Both the position numbers and the translations under genes were made by a program. The notes beneath the pieces were generated by a model. That model ran no database searches. It worked only from the letters and a program-made list of their open reading frames with translations, and had not been told where the DNA came from. This document shows, piece by piece, positions 32,145 to 42,880 of a DNA stretch of 64,000 nucleotides (position 1 is the stretch's first letter; every line of letters starts with the position of its first letter). The stretch is from Pictodentalium vernedei. Lineage: Eukaryota; Mollusca; Scaphopoda; Dentaliida; Dentaliidae. Location: the NCBI GenBank assembly GCA_031216915.1, contig CM062294.1, positions 394,125,217 to 394,189,216 of the forward strand, given 5' to 3'.

Positions 32145-32452
32145 ACCTGTTAAAAAGATTTCTTGTTTCTCAGGCAATTCTCCTTCAATTTTGTGATGAG
32201 GAATTGAGCATTTTTAATGTTTTTTTGTAATCCTCAAAATATTCCTGAAAATAGTTGAAATTATTAATTTAAATCCTTCCTGTATTCTGTGGAAAAAACA
32301 TTGTTCTCAGCAGTGAAAATTTCCTCTACTGTAGTTGCAAATTCAACCAACTATATCTTGTTTGAGCTTGTTGAACTAGTTCCAGTGAGGCTATGTTTTT
32401 GAGACAAAAAATGAAAAAAGTAATGAAAATTGAATGGTGATTTTTAGTTTTA

Positions 32453-32782
32453 GCTCAACTTTGATAGTAAGTCAAATTTGAACTTATGATGCCATGGCCA
32501 GTCATCTGTCTGTCCATCAACAATTCAATACGGCTCGGGCTAGAGGCCATATTTATGAACCGATCTTTATGAAACTTCTTGGGTACCTTTGTTATGACCG
32601 TGGGACGAGAACGAGTGTTTTGGGGTCTGATCCGAATTTCAAGTTGGCTGCTGGCAGCCATTTTGTACAAAATTAGGTGCAATCAGATTTTTGCGCAGAA
32701 CTTGCAGATGAAAGCTCTGATTTGAATAATCTTTTGTATGAATGTTTAGTACCATGGGATACATCACATATAATATGGGTTT
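32453..32782. repeat. hairpin-led Rep1 element, left part (split by DIRS copy E)
   Basis: Begins AGCTCAACTTTGATAGTAAG, a decayed version of the terminal hairpin at 8893, followed by CTGTCTGTCCATC and one module with GGCTCGGGCTAGAGGCC and GAACCGATCTTTATGAAACT. It stops at ATATGGGTTT (32782), where copy E begins. The continuation (TTTTCTCGTGCGTAAATTAT) is at 49795. Confidence 0.8.
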
Positions 32783-32980
32783 ATTTTTATACTGTACCAA
32801 TGACCCAGACTTAGCTGGTGCTAACTCGTAAAATTCAGGGCCAAACACACATTTTGCACCCCCAATCCCCAAAATTTGCATCAAAATTCAAAAAATCAAT
32901 GTCCTTTATGGTCCTCCATACTTTTGTCCACTGCGCATGTGCAGTGTCAAGGAAGTACCGAAATTGGCGCCAAATCCTCA
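32783..32980 (+). repeat. left ITR of DIRS copy E
   Basis: ATTTTTATACTGTACCAATG through GCATGTGCAGTGTCAAGGAA and ATTGGCGCCAAATCCTC; inverse of the right ITR at 49566-49794. Confidence 0.88.
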
Positions 32981-33879
32981 TTCTTTGTTTGTCCCTTCTA
33001 TCAGTAACATCTCACTGATATCTGTGCTTATAATCTCAGTTAAAATGATGCCAGACACAAAATCATGAAGGAAATGGTGGATCCAAGGATGAAATAAGAG
33101 GATGAGAGGAAGAAACAGTGGAAGGATGTGTTCAGGGCTGTAACTTATAATTTTTATGTAAAATTATTTCATGTTCCCTAATTTTGGTGCATGGGCCTCA
33201 TGTTTTCATTCTTGCGATGAAATCTCCACTGTTTGTTCAGTGTTTCCTCTCTCCCTTTCCTTGATACCCCCTTGCTAATCTCCCATGCTTTTGGTATAAT
33301 TTTTGAAATTTTTTTATTGAAACTTCTTGGGAGTTTTAGCATAGTTACAGAATGTTTATTCTGTTATCCCCATGGTTCTGTCCTCACCCTAGGGGTGTTT
33401 AGGCATTTTGGTCATGCATCTACCATCTGATGTATTGCAGCTTCTTCTGTGGAAGATTCTGTTTTACATCGGATAGTGCTTTAAATTGGTTACTGATTTC
33501 GGGCCATGTTTTTTAGTGTCTGGAGTCTTGTTTCCGGTTTTTATTGACTTTTGTTTATGTTGACAACGGTTACTTCTCTCAGTGATTCCTTGTCTTCTGT
33601 AAGGTTCATTATATAGCCAGATACATTAATATTGTCCGTAAGTGTAACATTAATTTTTAGAAATGTTTTAAAATTTTTGTCCACACTTAGGTTTTTTGGG
33701 ATCCATTTGGGCTCATCGTTCCCTTTGGGAACTTGGGCTCATGTCAAAATTTTTTCGAAATTTTTTTCTTTTGAATTATTTTTCGAAATTTTTGTAATGG
33801 ATTATATTATTATTATGTATCTTTCTATTTTCAAGGGTTAGTGCGAGTACTACAGCTGTTTAATATTTTTTTTAAAAAT
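32981..33879 (+). other. leader of DIRS copy E
   Basis: Non-coding, colinear with the copy D leader (20138-21072) and copy F leader. It has the conserved GTCCACACTTAGG and a duplicated TTTGGGCTCATCGTTCCC / AACTTGGGCTCATG pair shortly before ORF1. No gene. Confidence 0.75.
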
Positions 33880-35998
33880 ATGAAAGAATATTGTTCAAAT
33901 TGTAAATCGAGGAAGTCTTCCTCTGATTCTCATGCTCATTGTATTTGCTGTAGTCACTGTACTCGCACTAATTCTTGCTCAGTGTATGCCAACTGGGATG
34001 ACAAATGTTGGAGACGTGTGTCACGGTATATTGTTAGTGGTGAGAGGTCCATGCCGGTCCTATCGCCACAGGGTTACTCTAGTTTTTCAGTCTCTTTTTC
34101 AGAGGAACAAGAGCAGGGTGATGTTTCCGTGATGTCTTCAGGAAGTGTGCTGCCATCATCACAATCAAATGACGAGCTAGCGGCAAAAGTGCTCAAGGAA
34201 ATTCGACAAGTGCCTAGATCCTTAGTAGGATTGACGACCTTGTTGCCAGCTAGCTCACCCGGTGAAGCTATCACTCGTAGAGCGGGTGATGTGACGCTGG
34301 GTTCGTCCGTTGAGGTCCAGGTGAGGAGAAAGGGTGTTGCGAGCACTATAATCTCGGATCACGCACACCCGGCGACGACGGATAGGAGGAAGGATCAGAG
34401 GAAGCTAGTCAGTCTGGTAGCTATCTCGTTCAGGTCCTCCGGACCGCGAGCAAGAGAGGACCATCTCTCTTACAACAACATCTGGGGCCAGATGTTGTCG
34501 TACATAATGTTCGTCAGTCGGAGCATACGTCCACTCCTTCTGCTCAGGACGCTCCGTCGCATAGACAGCCGGGGGCGGCTAGTCTGTTGGCTTCCTCTTC
34601 CACATGCCAGCACACACGGCCGCATCTTGGCTATGTGACCTCAGATATCCAGCCTGCTTCGTCGACCAAGGATTCCACATCGACCAGGTCACTCCATCCG
34701 GTAGCCAAGGACACGAGGCTTTACCAGCCGGGACGTTCACATAAAAGAATTATGCAAGAGGCTCCGTCCCAGGAGCTTCCAGTGGCTAAACAACGTAAGA
34801 CCGCAGCTCCACAGGCTGCCGTGACGGACTTGCTATCGCAGATAGCTCAACTCATCGCAGCATCCCAGCAACCTTCGGAAACTCTTTCAGATCAGGAACT
34901 GTCTGAGGAAGCTGGGTCGGTACGCTAGCCTGCAATGTCAGATAGGGACAACCAAGATTCACATTTGGTCCAGTCGGATGGTGAAAGGGAATCTACAGAG
35001 CTGAATTTTTCCCTTCTAGAACAACATAAGGTGGCCATAGATTTAATCTGGCAATACCTTCCAGATGTTGTTCCTCCGGACCAGAGAGCTGCAATACCAG
35101 ATAAGAGACTGATAGCGTCACTGGACACTGACTTCTTCGGCCTGACTAAGGACATCGCGCCTGAGTTTCCATCCCAGTCCAGAAATGTCTCACAGACGTT
35201 TGAATTGCTGAATGATACTATTTTTAGGCTAGCCTCTAAGACTGGCAAATCCAGTTTCTTATCGCACCAAGCTCTACATCTGCCGTTCATCAACAGTAGA
35301 AATAAATTTGAAATGGCAGGACAGGGCGTTACGAGAGTTCCTCTGCATTTAGACGACCAGGCAGAAGACTTGATGTTGTCATTGCCGGCGTCTATATCGA
35401 TTCTCTCCAGCACGTTGGAGACAACAATCTCGTCTAACAGAACCAGTTTAGACGCCTTATCTTACGCAGATCACCTTACCAGAACGTTATCACAACGTCT
35501 CGATGGTAAAGAATTCCAGGATGTTCAAACTTCCTTGAGAGTTTTTTCGAGGGCAATCGCATATTCCACATATAACTCCGCCCTTTCAGTGGCAAATTTG
35601 GCTTCATCCACTAGGGTGGATTCTAAGGTTAAAAACTCTCTTTGAGTCGCTCCGGTTTCAGAAGAACTTCTCTTTGATGGTAGGCTTTCACTAATCTATG
35701 ATCAGATTACCAAGAAAGCTTCGGACTCTCTGCTCTTTAAGTCCATTTCGAAAAAACGGACTCAGCAGAGAGGAGTAAGTCAGGGACTTCTGGGGCGAGT
35801 ACGTCCAAGTGAAGTTCCTATAGCGGATCTAAGAAAGCCTCTACGTCTTACTCCAGAGACCGTCAGAGTAGCGACTCAGGTAGGGGATGTAATGCTGGCC
35901 GAGACAACCGGTCAGATGCCCCTAGGTCGACTGGTCGAGGTGAGGGTCAGGCAGGACGTAGTTTCTCCTTCCGCAAGCCTCGCAGGTACAGAAGGTGA
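33880..35998 (+). pseudogene. DIRS copy E ORF1, Gag-like, broken
   Basis: ATG at 33880 (MKEYCSNCKSRKSSSDSH). The Cys-rich N-terminus is kept except one Cys replaced by Tyr (SVYANW). Frame breaks lie near 34435 and 34600, a stop (TAG) at 34926-34928, a short deletion near 35600, and a TGA just after KVKNSL at 35643. The conserved middle (RVPLHLDDQAEDLMLSLP) is open in 34935-35645. The basic tail ends CGCAGGTACAGAAGG before TGA at 35998. Confidence 0.8.
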
Positions 35999-37675
35999 AG
36001 GTCAGAACCTCTATTGCGCTCTAGTAGGCGGAAGGCTGTCGAGATTCTTAACCAATTGGTTGTCAATTACGGACGACCGATGGGTTCGGGAGGTTATTTC
36101 GGAAGGTCTAAAACTGTCCTTCAGAGAAAAACCTCCATTAACACGAAGTCCATGATGGACTCAGCTTCCATCAAACCTTCAGAAGAGAGATTTGCTTCTA
36201 TCAGAGGTGCAATCTCTTCTGGAGAAGAATGCAATAGAGGTCATAGAAAACCAGAAATCTCCCGGTTTTTACAGTCACCTGTTCCTGGTACCAAAACCAG
36301 ATGGCTCGTTCCGTCAGTTACAGATCTAAGCTGGATAAACAAGCTGATCGTGGCTCCGAAATTTTATATGGAGACCATTCGATCGGTGAGAGCGAGCATT
36401 CGAGTGAATGACTATGCTGCGAGCACAGATCTCAAGGATTCGTACTTTCACATCTTGGTACATCTGGCATTCAGAAAGTACCTTCGCTTCGCTGTCCTAG
36501 GAGTCGTTGATCAGTTTCGAGCAATCTGCTTTGGACTGAATCTAGCACCCTGGGCCTTCACTCGAATAATGAACTCAGTAATGACTCATTTCCGAGCTCA
36601 TTCGTCTGCGGTAACGTTGGCCTACTTGGATGACATTCTTCAGAGGTATGGCGACAGATTAACGCTTCAGAATGATGTTCAGAGTCTGCTTCAATTGCTC
36701 TGACGTCTCGATTTCATAGTAAACGAAAAGAAGTCGGATCTAGTTCTGTCCAAGTCATTCATTCACTTGGGAATGAGCTTCGAGATGCAAAACAATTTTG
36801 TTCATCTGCCGTTACCCAGAGCAAAATTAGTCAGTTGTTACGCTCGCTTTTGTCTACACTCAGATGTAGTGACAGCGAGAGAATTTATGCGACTGATAGG
36901 TTTGTGCGGAGTCGCCATGGACCTTATTCCGATGGTGGCGCCTACGCACTCGTCCACTCAAGATATTTTTTACTCAGAATTGGAGTGTGAAGATTCATTC
37001 GCTCGAAACGAACATCGTCTTGTCCAACCAAGTAAAACAAGAGATTGACTTGGGCAGATATTCAGTGGTTAACTCAGGGAGTTCCACTGCAACTGCCGGA
37101 TCCGATTTTTATGATTATGACAGATGCGAGTCAAGCAGGTTGGGGCGCGACATTGAGCCCAACAGATTCGAGGTGCCAGGGTCTTTGGGATCCGCAATTC
37201 CTGAACAAGCACATAAACATCAAAGAGATGATGTCAATTTGGCTGGCGCTACATCATTGGATGAACATTAGATGAACATTCAGAATTGACATGTTCAAAT
37301 ACTGTCCAACAATTCGACAGCAGTAGCGTATATTCGGAACCAGGGAGGCACTCATTCCATTCCGTTGTTCAGTTTAACGGAAAGAATCCTTCTGTTTGTC
37401 CTAGAGCATCAGGTTCTTTTGTCGGTCCATCATATTCCGAGTCGTCTGAACGTCCTAGCGGACTCCCTTTCTCAGAAAGGTCGTATGTTGCCATCAGAAT
37501 GGACTCTACAAACGGGTATTCAATCAGATCTGCTACCAATGGGATCATCCGATGATAGACTTGTTTGCGACGCATCTCAACAATCAGTTGCAGACATATG
37601 TGTCGTCACACCCAGATCCTCAAGCGTTCACAGTAGACGCTCTCTCGATCTCTTGGGACGGATTGATATTGTTGC
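35892..37675 (+). pseudogene. DIRS copy E ORF2, RT and RNase H part, broken and interrupted by the gypsy element
   Basis: ATG at 35892 (MLAETTGQMPLGRLVE). The start of RT reads in two frames with a break near 36320. The catalytic region STDLKDSYFHILV and AYLDDILQRYGD are present. A TGA at 36701 follows LLQLL. RNase H (MTDASQAGWGATL, NIKEMMSIW) is open at 37045-37275, with small indels near 37265 and 37512. The sequence ends at the gypsy target site. Confidence 0.8.
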
Positions 37676-37679
37676 GTGC

Positions 37680-38654
37680 CGGTACCCTAGTATTGGCTTC
37701 CTCCAAGAGATACTATTTCAGCTACTGTCAGGATGCTGAATGTCAAAAGGTGACTTGCAAGTACAAGGGTTTGAGAGTGTCCAAATTAAAAAGAAACCAC
37801 CCTCATGCACTTGTATGAGCAAGTCTAATTCTCAAGGTTAGGGGATAAACTTCTCTATAAGTTTATTTTACACAGAAGAACTGGATCTCATGAAGGTGTG
37901 GGCAAATATATTAAAGAGTGCAACTTGTTTGTGGGTCCCCTGATGATAACTGTGAAAAGAGAGGTGATAATGCAAACAATGAAACAATGGGTAAGGCTAA
38001 ATGAAAACACCTGTTTGAAAGTTGATGAACTTTATCAACATAATGTCATTAAAATATCTCTTCAAGAGATGATAACTTCTTGTTTATTTAGTTCCAATAA
38101 ACATACACATTAAGTAGTGATTGATCACTCCAGTAGATGGGAATCATGAAACTTGAACGTTTTAGAAATATCCACCCAAATGCCGGAGGAAATTCACCAG
38201 CAAAAAGTCACAGTGGCTGAATGTTAATTACGGACAAATTTAAGTCAGTGTAGGGCAGTAGCAATATAAAGAGTAGGCCTACAATAGGTTTAATAGTATT
38301 TATTTCTGACACCAAGATTGTTTTACAGCTTGCCAAGATGTTGGTGGATCGAGCGCCGTCACATTGGTGGAGTCCACAAGGATGCCGGCGAAGGCTACAC
38401 CAATATGCTGGTGGAATCCAGTTTCACCCAAATGCTGGTGAAACAGGATTGCCAGAATATCTTATTAAAGATGCTTACTGAGGCGATGGGTAAATGTTTT
38501 AAATGGTGGATGTTAGATGATTATAATTTTCCATCCTTTCAAACGGTTGAACCTGATCGTTGGAGTATTTCAGATAAGTGTTGGTGGATAATCTTTTGTT
38601 GCTGGTGGAATTTCACCGGCAGACGATCGACCGACGCTACCAGTTCCACCAAGA
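37680..38654 (-). repeat. 3' LTR of the gypsy element, U3 half missing
   Basis: Matches 45565-46548 of the 5' LTR from its outer edge (TGTTGCGTGCCGG on the + strand) to CAGTTCCACCAAGA, then switches directly to the zinc-finger ORF. The 977 bp corresponding to U3 and the start of R (46549-47525) are absent. The last ~39 codons of the zinc-finger ORF are therefore LTR sequence. Confidence 0.85.
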
Positions 38655-39318
38655 AACTCTCTTCTGAATAAACACTCAGTGGAGATAATGTGGGTGACAT
38701 CACTGGGGTATCTTGTTTCTTCCCTGGACCCTTCCAAATGGCAAGGGTCTCTGCTGAAGGCTGCCATGCCTCTGGTTTCTTTACCGGAGGCTGCAATACT
38801 TCTGGTTTGTTTACTGGATGCTGCACCTTTGGCTTGTTTACTGGAGGCTGCACCTCTGGTTTGTTTACTGGAGGCTGCACCTCTGGTTTGTTTACGGGAG
38901 GCTGCACCTCTGGTTTGTTTACAGGAGGCTGCACCTCAACCCTCTTCTTTTTCATTTCCTTCTGGTTGGGGTCCTTTTCAATAATCGTGTGTTTCCGATT
39001 CTGAATTTTTAAAGTAACAGCTTTCGGTCTTTCACCTGGAATCCTCCGTGTCTCAACCTTGCGATCAATGGACTTCTTAAAGTCTCGAAGTCCACCTCTT
39101 GCCTCCAAACCAGTCTCTCCTGTTAATCGATTGAAAAGGTCCATAGTTGCCCCTGTGGTGCCTTTCTTGCATTTGCTGTGTTTCTGGTTGGGGCGCATAA
39201 AGATTTTGCAACACTCTGCACACTGAAACCCAAAGCCAGAGTGTTGTTCAATAATGTGACGTTCGACTGTGTATTTCACTGTGTTGTCAAAGTCTTTGCA
39301 CACTGTGCATTTATACAT
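38539..39318 (-). CDS. gypsy element ORF after pol: two-finger zinc-finger protein with Pro/Lys repeats
   Basis: 259 aa from the ATG at 39318. Residues 4-26 form a C2H2-type finger (CTVCKDFDNTVKYTVERHIIEQH begins at C4; spacing C-x2-C-x13-H-x4-H). A second is C2HC-like (CAECCKIF ... HSKC). A basic region follows, then five or six 9-aa repeats of VQPPVNKPE (27-bp DNA repeats, about 38806-38950). The final ~39 residues are encoded by LTR sequence. Just upstream on the same strand is a splice-acceptor-like sequence (TTTTTCTTTATTTTCAG, AG at 39326-39325), suggesting expression from a spliced subgenomic RNA, in the position where env sits in retroviruses. No signal peptide or membrane segment is seen, so it is not an envelope. 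It may be a captured host gene. Function unknown. Confidence 0.7.
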   Translation of the reverse strand: MYKCTVCKDFDNTVKYTVERHIIEQHSGFGFQCAECCKIFMRPNQKHSKCKKGTTGATMDLFNRLTGETGLEARGGLRDFKKSIDRKVETRRIPGERPKAVTLKIQNRKHTIIEKDPNQKEMKKKRVEVQPPVNKPEVQPPVNKPEVQPPVNKPEVQPPVNKPKVQHPVNKPEVLQPPVKKPEAWQPSAETLAIWKGPGKKQDTPVMSPTLSPLSVYSEESFLVELVASVDRLPVKFHQQQKIIHQHLSEILQRSGSTV

Positions 39319-39341
39319 AGTGATCTGAAAATAAAGAAAAA
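39319..39341 (-). promoter_or_regulatory. putative splice acceptor upstream of the zinc-finger ORF
   Basis: On the - strand TTTTTCTTTATTTTCAG is followed by ATCACT and then the ORF's ATG. A pyrimidine tract plus AG seven bases before a start codon fits a 3' splice site. The matching donor was not identified. Confidence 0.55.
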
Positions 39342-39553
39342 CTAATACTCAATCGTTTGTCAGACCCCCCTATTTTTATTTCTCTTTATTTCTTCTTAGT
39401 ACCTGGCTAGATTAATTTTTATGATTGTCACAATAAATTCATTTATTTTTCTCAATATTTACTCAAATAAAACGCTCACCGTGTTACCTGTACACTCAGT
39501 GTGTTCCCATCATGGAACTTTTATGTCTCTCATTAGACATTTTTAGATTCACA

Positions 39554-42500
39554 CTAATCTAACCAAGATGGCACATTCTCCCCTCTGTAGGGTTTGAGCC
39601 TGTCATGGTGTACTATCCTAGGTTTAGACTTGGGGGTCTCTTGTATCCTGTAGACAACATCATTCATTTGTTTAACAACAAGATATGGTCCCTTCCATGA
39701 CCTTTGTAGTTTTGAGCAGATCCCCTTTCGTCTTTGGTTGTCAAGAAACCAAACAGGGTCGCCTCTCTTGTAACAAGTGTGATTTATTGCTCTATGATCA
39801 TACTGTTTTTTCAATCTATCACTATTAATAGTCAAATGGTTTCGAGCAATCTCATGAATTGCCTCCAAACGTTTAGACAGGGTATAAGCATAATCACAGT
39901 CATATATCTCCTCATCAATATCAGGCTTTCCAAACATCAAGTCAATAGGTAAATTGATCTCTCTTCCAAATACCATTTGACAAGGTGAAACACCTGTTGC
40001 CTCATGAGCAGATGACCTGTATGCCATCATTAACATACTTATGTGCTTATCCCATTCATTTTGATTTTTATTAATAAAGGCCGAAATCATGTTTTCAATG
40101 GTTCGATTTGCCCTTTCAATCATTCCATCTGATTGGGGTCTCATTGGAGTTGTTCTGGTCTTATCTGTACCAAGTATGTCACACATTGATTTGAATACCG
40201 CTGATTCAAAGTTGCTACCTTGATCAGAGTGAATTTGTCGTGGCACACCATGAATAGATATGAATTTATCCACTAATTTTGAAGCTACAGTAGTTGCCTT
40301 CTGGTCTCTTAGTGGTATTGCATCAAGCCACTTGGTGAAATAATCACCGACGACCATTAAATACTTATTTCCATTTTTACTTCGTGGCAAAGGACCCATA
40401 ATGTCCACTGCCACTCTCTCCATTGGAGCACCCACATTGTATTGCTTTAGTTTAGCTTTGGGTATTTTTGAGGGTTGCTTCCTTGATGAACATACATCAC
40501 AACTTTTACACCAATGCTCTACATCAGATCTCAAGCCGTGCCAGAAAAACCTGTTTCTGACCTTGAAAAGGGTTTTCCTAATTCCTAAGTGTCCTGCTCT
40601 TTGGTTATCATGCAGTTGTTTCAGGACAAAGTTTTTTAGACTCTCAGGAAGCACAATATGCCAGTCAGTTAAATCTCCCCTTTCGGATTCAAATTTCCTG
40701 TACAGAATATCATTGTGCAGGAATAATGAATCCCATCGAGACCAATAGTATTTTACAGATACATTACAAGAAGAAATATCTGACCACTGTGGTCGCTCCT
40801 TCTCGAGCTTCCACCTTATTACTTGTCCAATTTTGGGGTCATTTTTCTGTAGCTCACTGAGTTTTTCTACAGCCAGTGGGCCATTCTCAACCTGAATATC
40901 TATGTCCCATGATGGCAAATCTAAACATTTCTTTGTGTTTGCCCTGGTACTCACTGTGTTTACAAGAGGATCGGAATGTTGACTGAAATATGCTGGAGTT
41001 TCAAGCACCCCTGCATCTCTGCTATTCAGTTCATGAGTTTTGATAAGAGACCTGGAAGAATGAGCGTCATCAGTGACAGTAGAAAGGTTGGAGCATCTCT
41101 TAGCCATGCTATCAACCACCCCGGCAGAACTCTCCTCAATCTGGTGTTCACACTGACAGGAATATACTTCCATTGAAGTATCTAGGCTTCCTGTCTCAGT
41201 TGTGTGTCCAGAACTTTCAGTTCTGCCCAAAACCTCCAACCTGACAGAGTTTTCAACACACTGCGAGTCACACTGACAGGAATATACTTCAAGAGAAGTA
41301 TCTCGATTCCCTGTCCCCATTGTGTGACCAGTGAGATCAGTGCTGCCATTTGGCGTTTCTGTGTTCCCTAATCTGAAGTCACCTTCCTCCATTGTAAAAC
41401 TCTTTTCTTTTTCCTCTGCACGTGCACAATGTGAGCAATTATTTCCATAGCATGGCCTACGGGACAATGCATCTGCATTGGAATGGATTCTACCTGCCCT
41501 ATGCTCTATTGTGAAGTCATAGGTGGCCAGTAATTCTAGCCATCTAGCTGTCTGGCCTTCAGGACTTTTAAAATTAAGGAGCCAGCGCAAAGCACCACGA
41601 TCAGTCCTAATTTTAAAATGTCGGCCATACAGATAATGGTGTAGATGACGAACTGAGGCTACAATAGCTAAGAGCTCCCGTCTCGTCACACAGTATCTTC
41701 TCTCTTGTTTACTAAGTGCTTTACTGTAGTAGCTCATGACTCTCTCTTTCCCATCTTGTACTTGGGAAAGAACACATCCTAGTGCAAAACCACTGCAGTC
41801 AGTATCTAAAATAAATGTTCCCTCCCTTGAGGGGTATGACAAAACTGGTGACTCTGTTAAGGCCTGCTTCAGCCTGTCAAAGGCTGACTGGCATTCATTT
41901 GTCCACAGAAATTTACACCCAAGCTCTGTCAATCGGTGCAAGGGTCTTGCAATTTCTGCAAAGTGGTGTACAAATTTTCTATAATAGGAGCACAGACCTA
42001 AAAAGCTTCTCACCTCTTTAACATTCCTGGGGGGAGGCCAGCTTTTAACAGCTGATATCTTCTCAGGATCTGTTGATACCCCTTTTTCACTGATAATATG
42101 CCCCAAAAACGTCACTTCTTTCTGAAAGAATGTGCATTTCTTGGGACTAAGTTTAAGATTAGTTTGTTTAAGTCTTTTTAAAACCTCTCTTAAATTTTCT
42201 ACTTGGTTTTCAAATGTCTTTGAAAAACTGACTATATCGTCAATATAAACTAAACACTTTTTCCATGACAAGCCTGCCAGTACTTTTTCCATTAAACGCT
42301 CGAATGAGGCCGGCGCATTACAAAGACCATATGGCATGACTGTAAACTGCCACAAGCCACTTCCAGGTACTGAGAATGCAGTTTTAGGTCGATCAAATTT
42401 ATTGACGTTTAGCTGCCAAAACCCACTCTTGAGGCCCATGGTTGAGAACCACTTTGAACCTGAGAGTGCATCCAATGTATCATCGATTCTCGGTAAGGGA

Positions 42501-42880
42501 TGAGAATCCTTGATGGTTACATTGTTTAACTTTCGATAGTCGACACAAAATCGGACACTGCCATCCTTTTTAGTGACTAGAACAACTGGTGAACACCAGG
42601 GACTGTCAGATGCTTCTATTACACCCTTCACAGCCATATCTTTTATCTCATTCTCCGCATCCTCTATTTTTGCTAGGGGTATGCGTCTTGGGTGTTGTTT
42701 GATTGGCCTAGTATTCCCCACATCAATTTTGTGCTCAACTAAAGAGGTATGCCCAATGTCCCCAGAATTCTTCGAAAACACACTTTGGTTCTCAATTAAT
42801 AAGGATTTTAGTTGAGTTGCCTGCTGCTCGTTTAAGTTATGTGAGCTTCTGTCAAACAGATCTTTCAAGTGCTCAGGCAA
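39554..42880 (-). CDS. pol: gypsy Pol: reverse transcriptase, RNase H, integrase (RT motif A Asp replaced by Gly)
   Basis: 1108 aa, no stop. RT occupies about residues 85-265: VLVTKKDGSVRFCVDYRKLN, motif A at 145-155 reading STMGLKSGFWQ, and YIDD at 212-215. Position 149 is Gly (GGC, + 42434-42436), where the catalytic Asp is expected. RNase H (about 355-475) keeps D359/D361, E402, D427 and D470. A linker of about 270 aa contains a duplicated block ending EVYSCQC (about 518-538 and 558-578). Integrase has the HHCC zinc motif (H757, H764, C794, C797), the D826, D886, E922 triad with 35 residues between the last two, and a GPY/F-like C-terminus (SWKGPYLVVKQMNDVVYRI). There is no chromodomain. 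It overlaps pro by 16 nt in the -1 frame; it has no nearby ATG, so it is probably made by frameshift. Confidence 0.93.
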   Translation of the reverse strand: MPEHLKDLFDRSSHNLNEQQATQLKSLLIENQSVFSKNSGDIGHTSLVEHKIDVGNTRPIKQHPRRIPLAKIEDAENEIKDMAVKGVIEASDSPWCSPVVLVTKKDGSVRFCVDYRKLNNVTIKDSHPLPRIDDTLDALSGSKWFSTMGLKSGFWQLNVNKFDRPKTAFSVPGSGLWQFTVMPYGLCNAPASFERLMEKVLAGLSWKKCLVYIDDIVSFSKTFENQVENLREVLKRLKQTNLKLSPKKCTFFQKEVTFLGHIISEKGVSTDPEKISAVKSWPPPRNVKEVRSFLGLCSYYRKFVHHFAEIARPLHRLTELGCKFLWTNECQSAFDRLKQALTESPVLSYPSREGTFILDTDCSGFALGCVLSQVQDGKERVMSYYSKALSKQERRYCVTRRELLAIVASVRHLHHYLYGRHFKIRTDRGALRWLLNFKSPEGQTARWLELLATYDFTIEHRAGRIHSNADALSRRPCYGNNCSHCARAEEKEKSFTMEEGDFRLGNTETPNGSTDLTGHTMGTGNRDTSLEVYSCQCDSQCVENSVRLEVLGRTESSGHTTETGSLDTSMEVYSCQCEHQIEESSAGVVDSMAKRCSNLSTVTDDAHSSRSLIKTHELNSRDAGVLETPAYFSQHSDPLVNTVSTRANTKKCLDLPSWDIDIQVENGPLAVEKLSELQKNDPKIGQVIRWKLEKERPQWSDISSCNVSVKYYWSRWDSLFLHNDILYRKFESERGDLTDWHIVLPESLKNFVLKQLHDNQRAGHLGIRKTLFKVRNRFFWHGLRSDVEHWCKSCDVCSSRKQPSKIPKAKLKQYNVGAPMERVAVDIMGPLPRSKNGNKYLMVVGDYFTKWLDAIPLRDQKATTVASKLVDKFISIHGVPRQIHSDQGSNFESAVFKSMCDILGTDKTRTTPMRPQSDGMIERANRTIENMISAFINKNQNEWDKHISMLMMAYRSSAHEATGVSPCQMVFGREINLPIDLMFGKPDIDEEIYDCDYAYTLSKRLEAIHEIARNHLTINSDRLKKQYDHRAINHTCYKRGDPVWFLDNQRRKGICSKLQRSWKGPYLVVKQMNDVVYRIQETPKSKPRIVHHDRLKPYRGENVPSWLD

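Noticed and set aside
38539-39318. Zinc-finger ORF as an env gene
   Set aside because: No signal peptide, transmembrane segment or glycoprotein features; only zinc fingers and Pro/Lys repeats.
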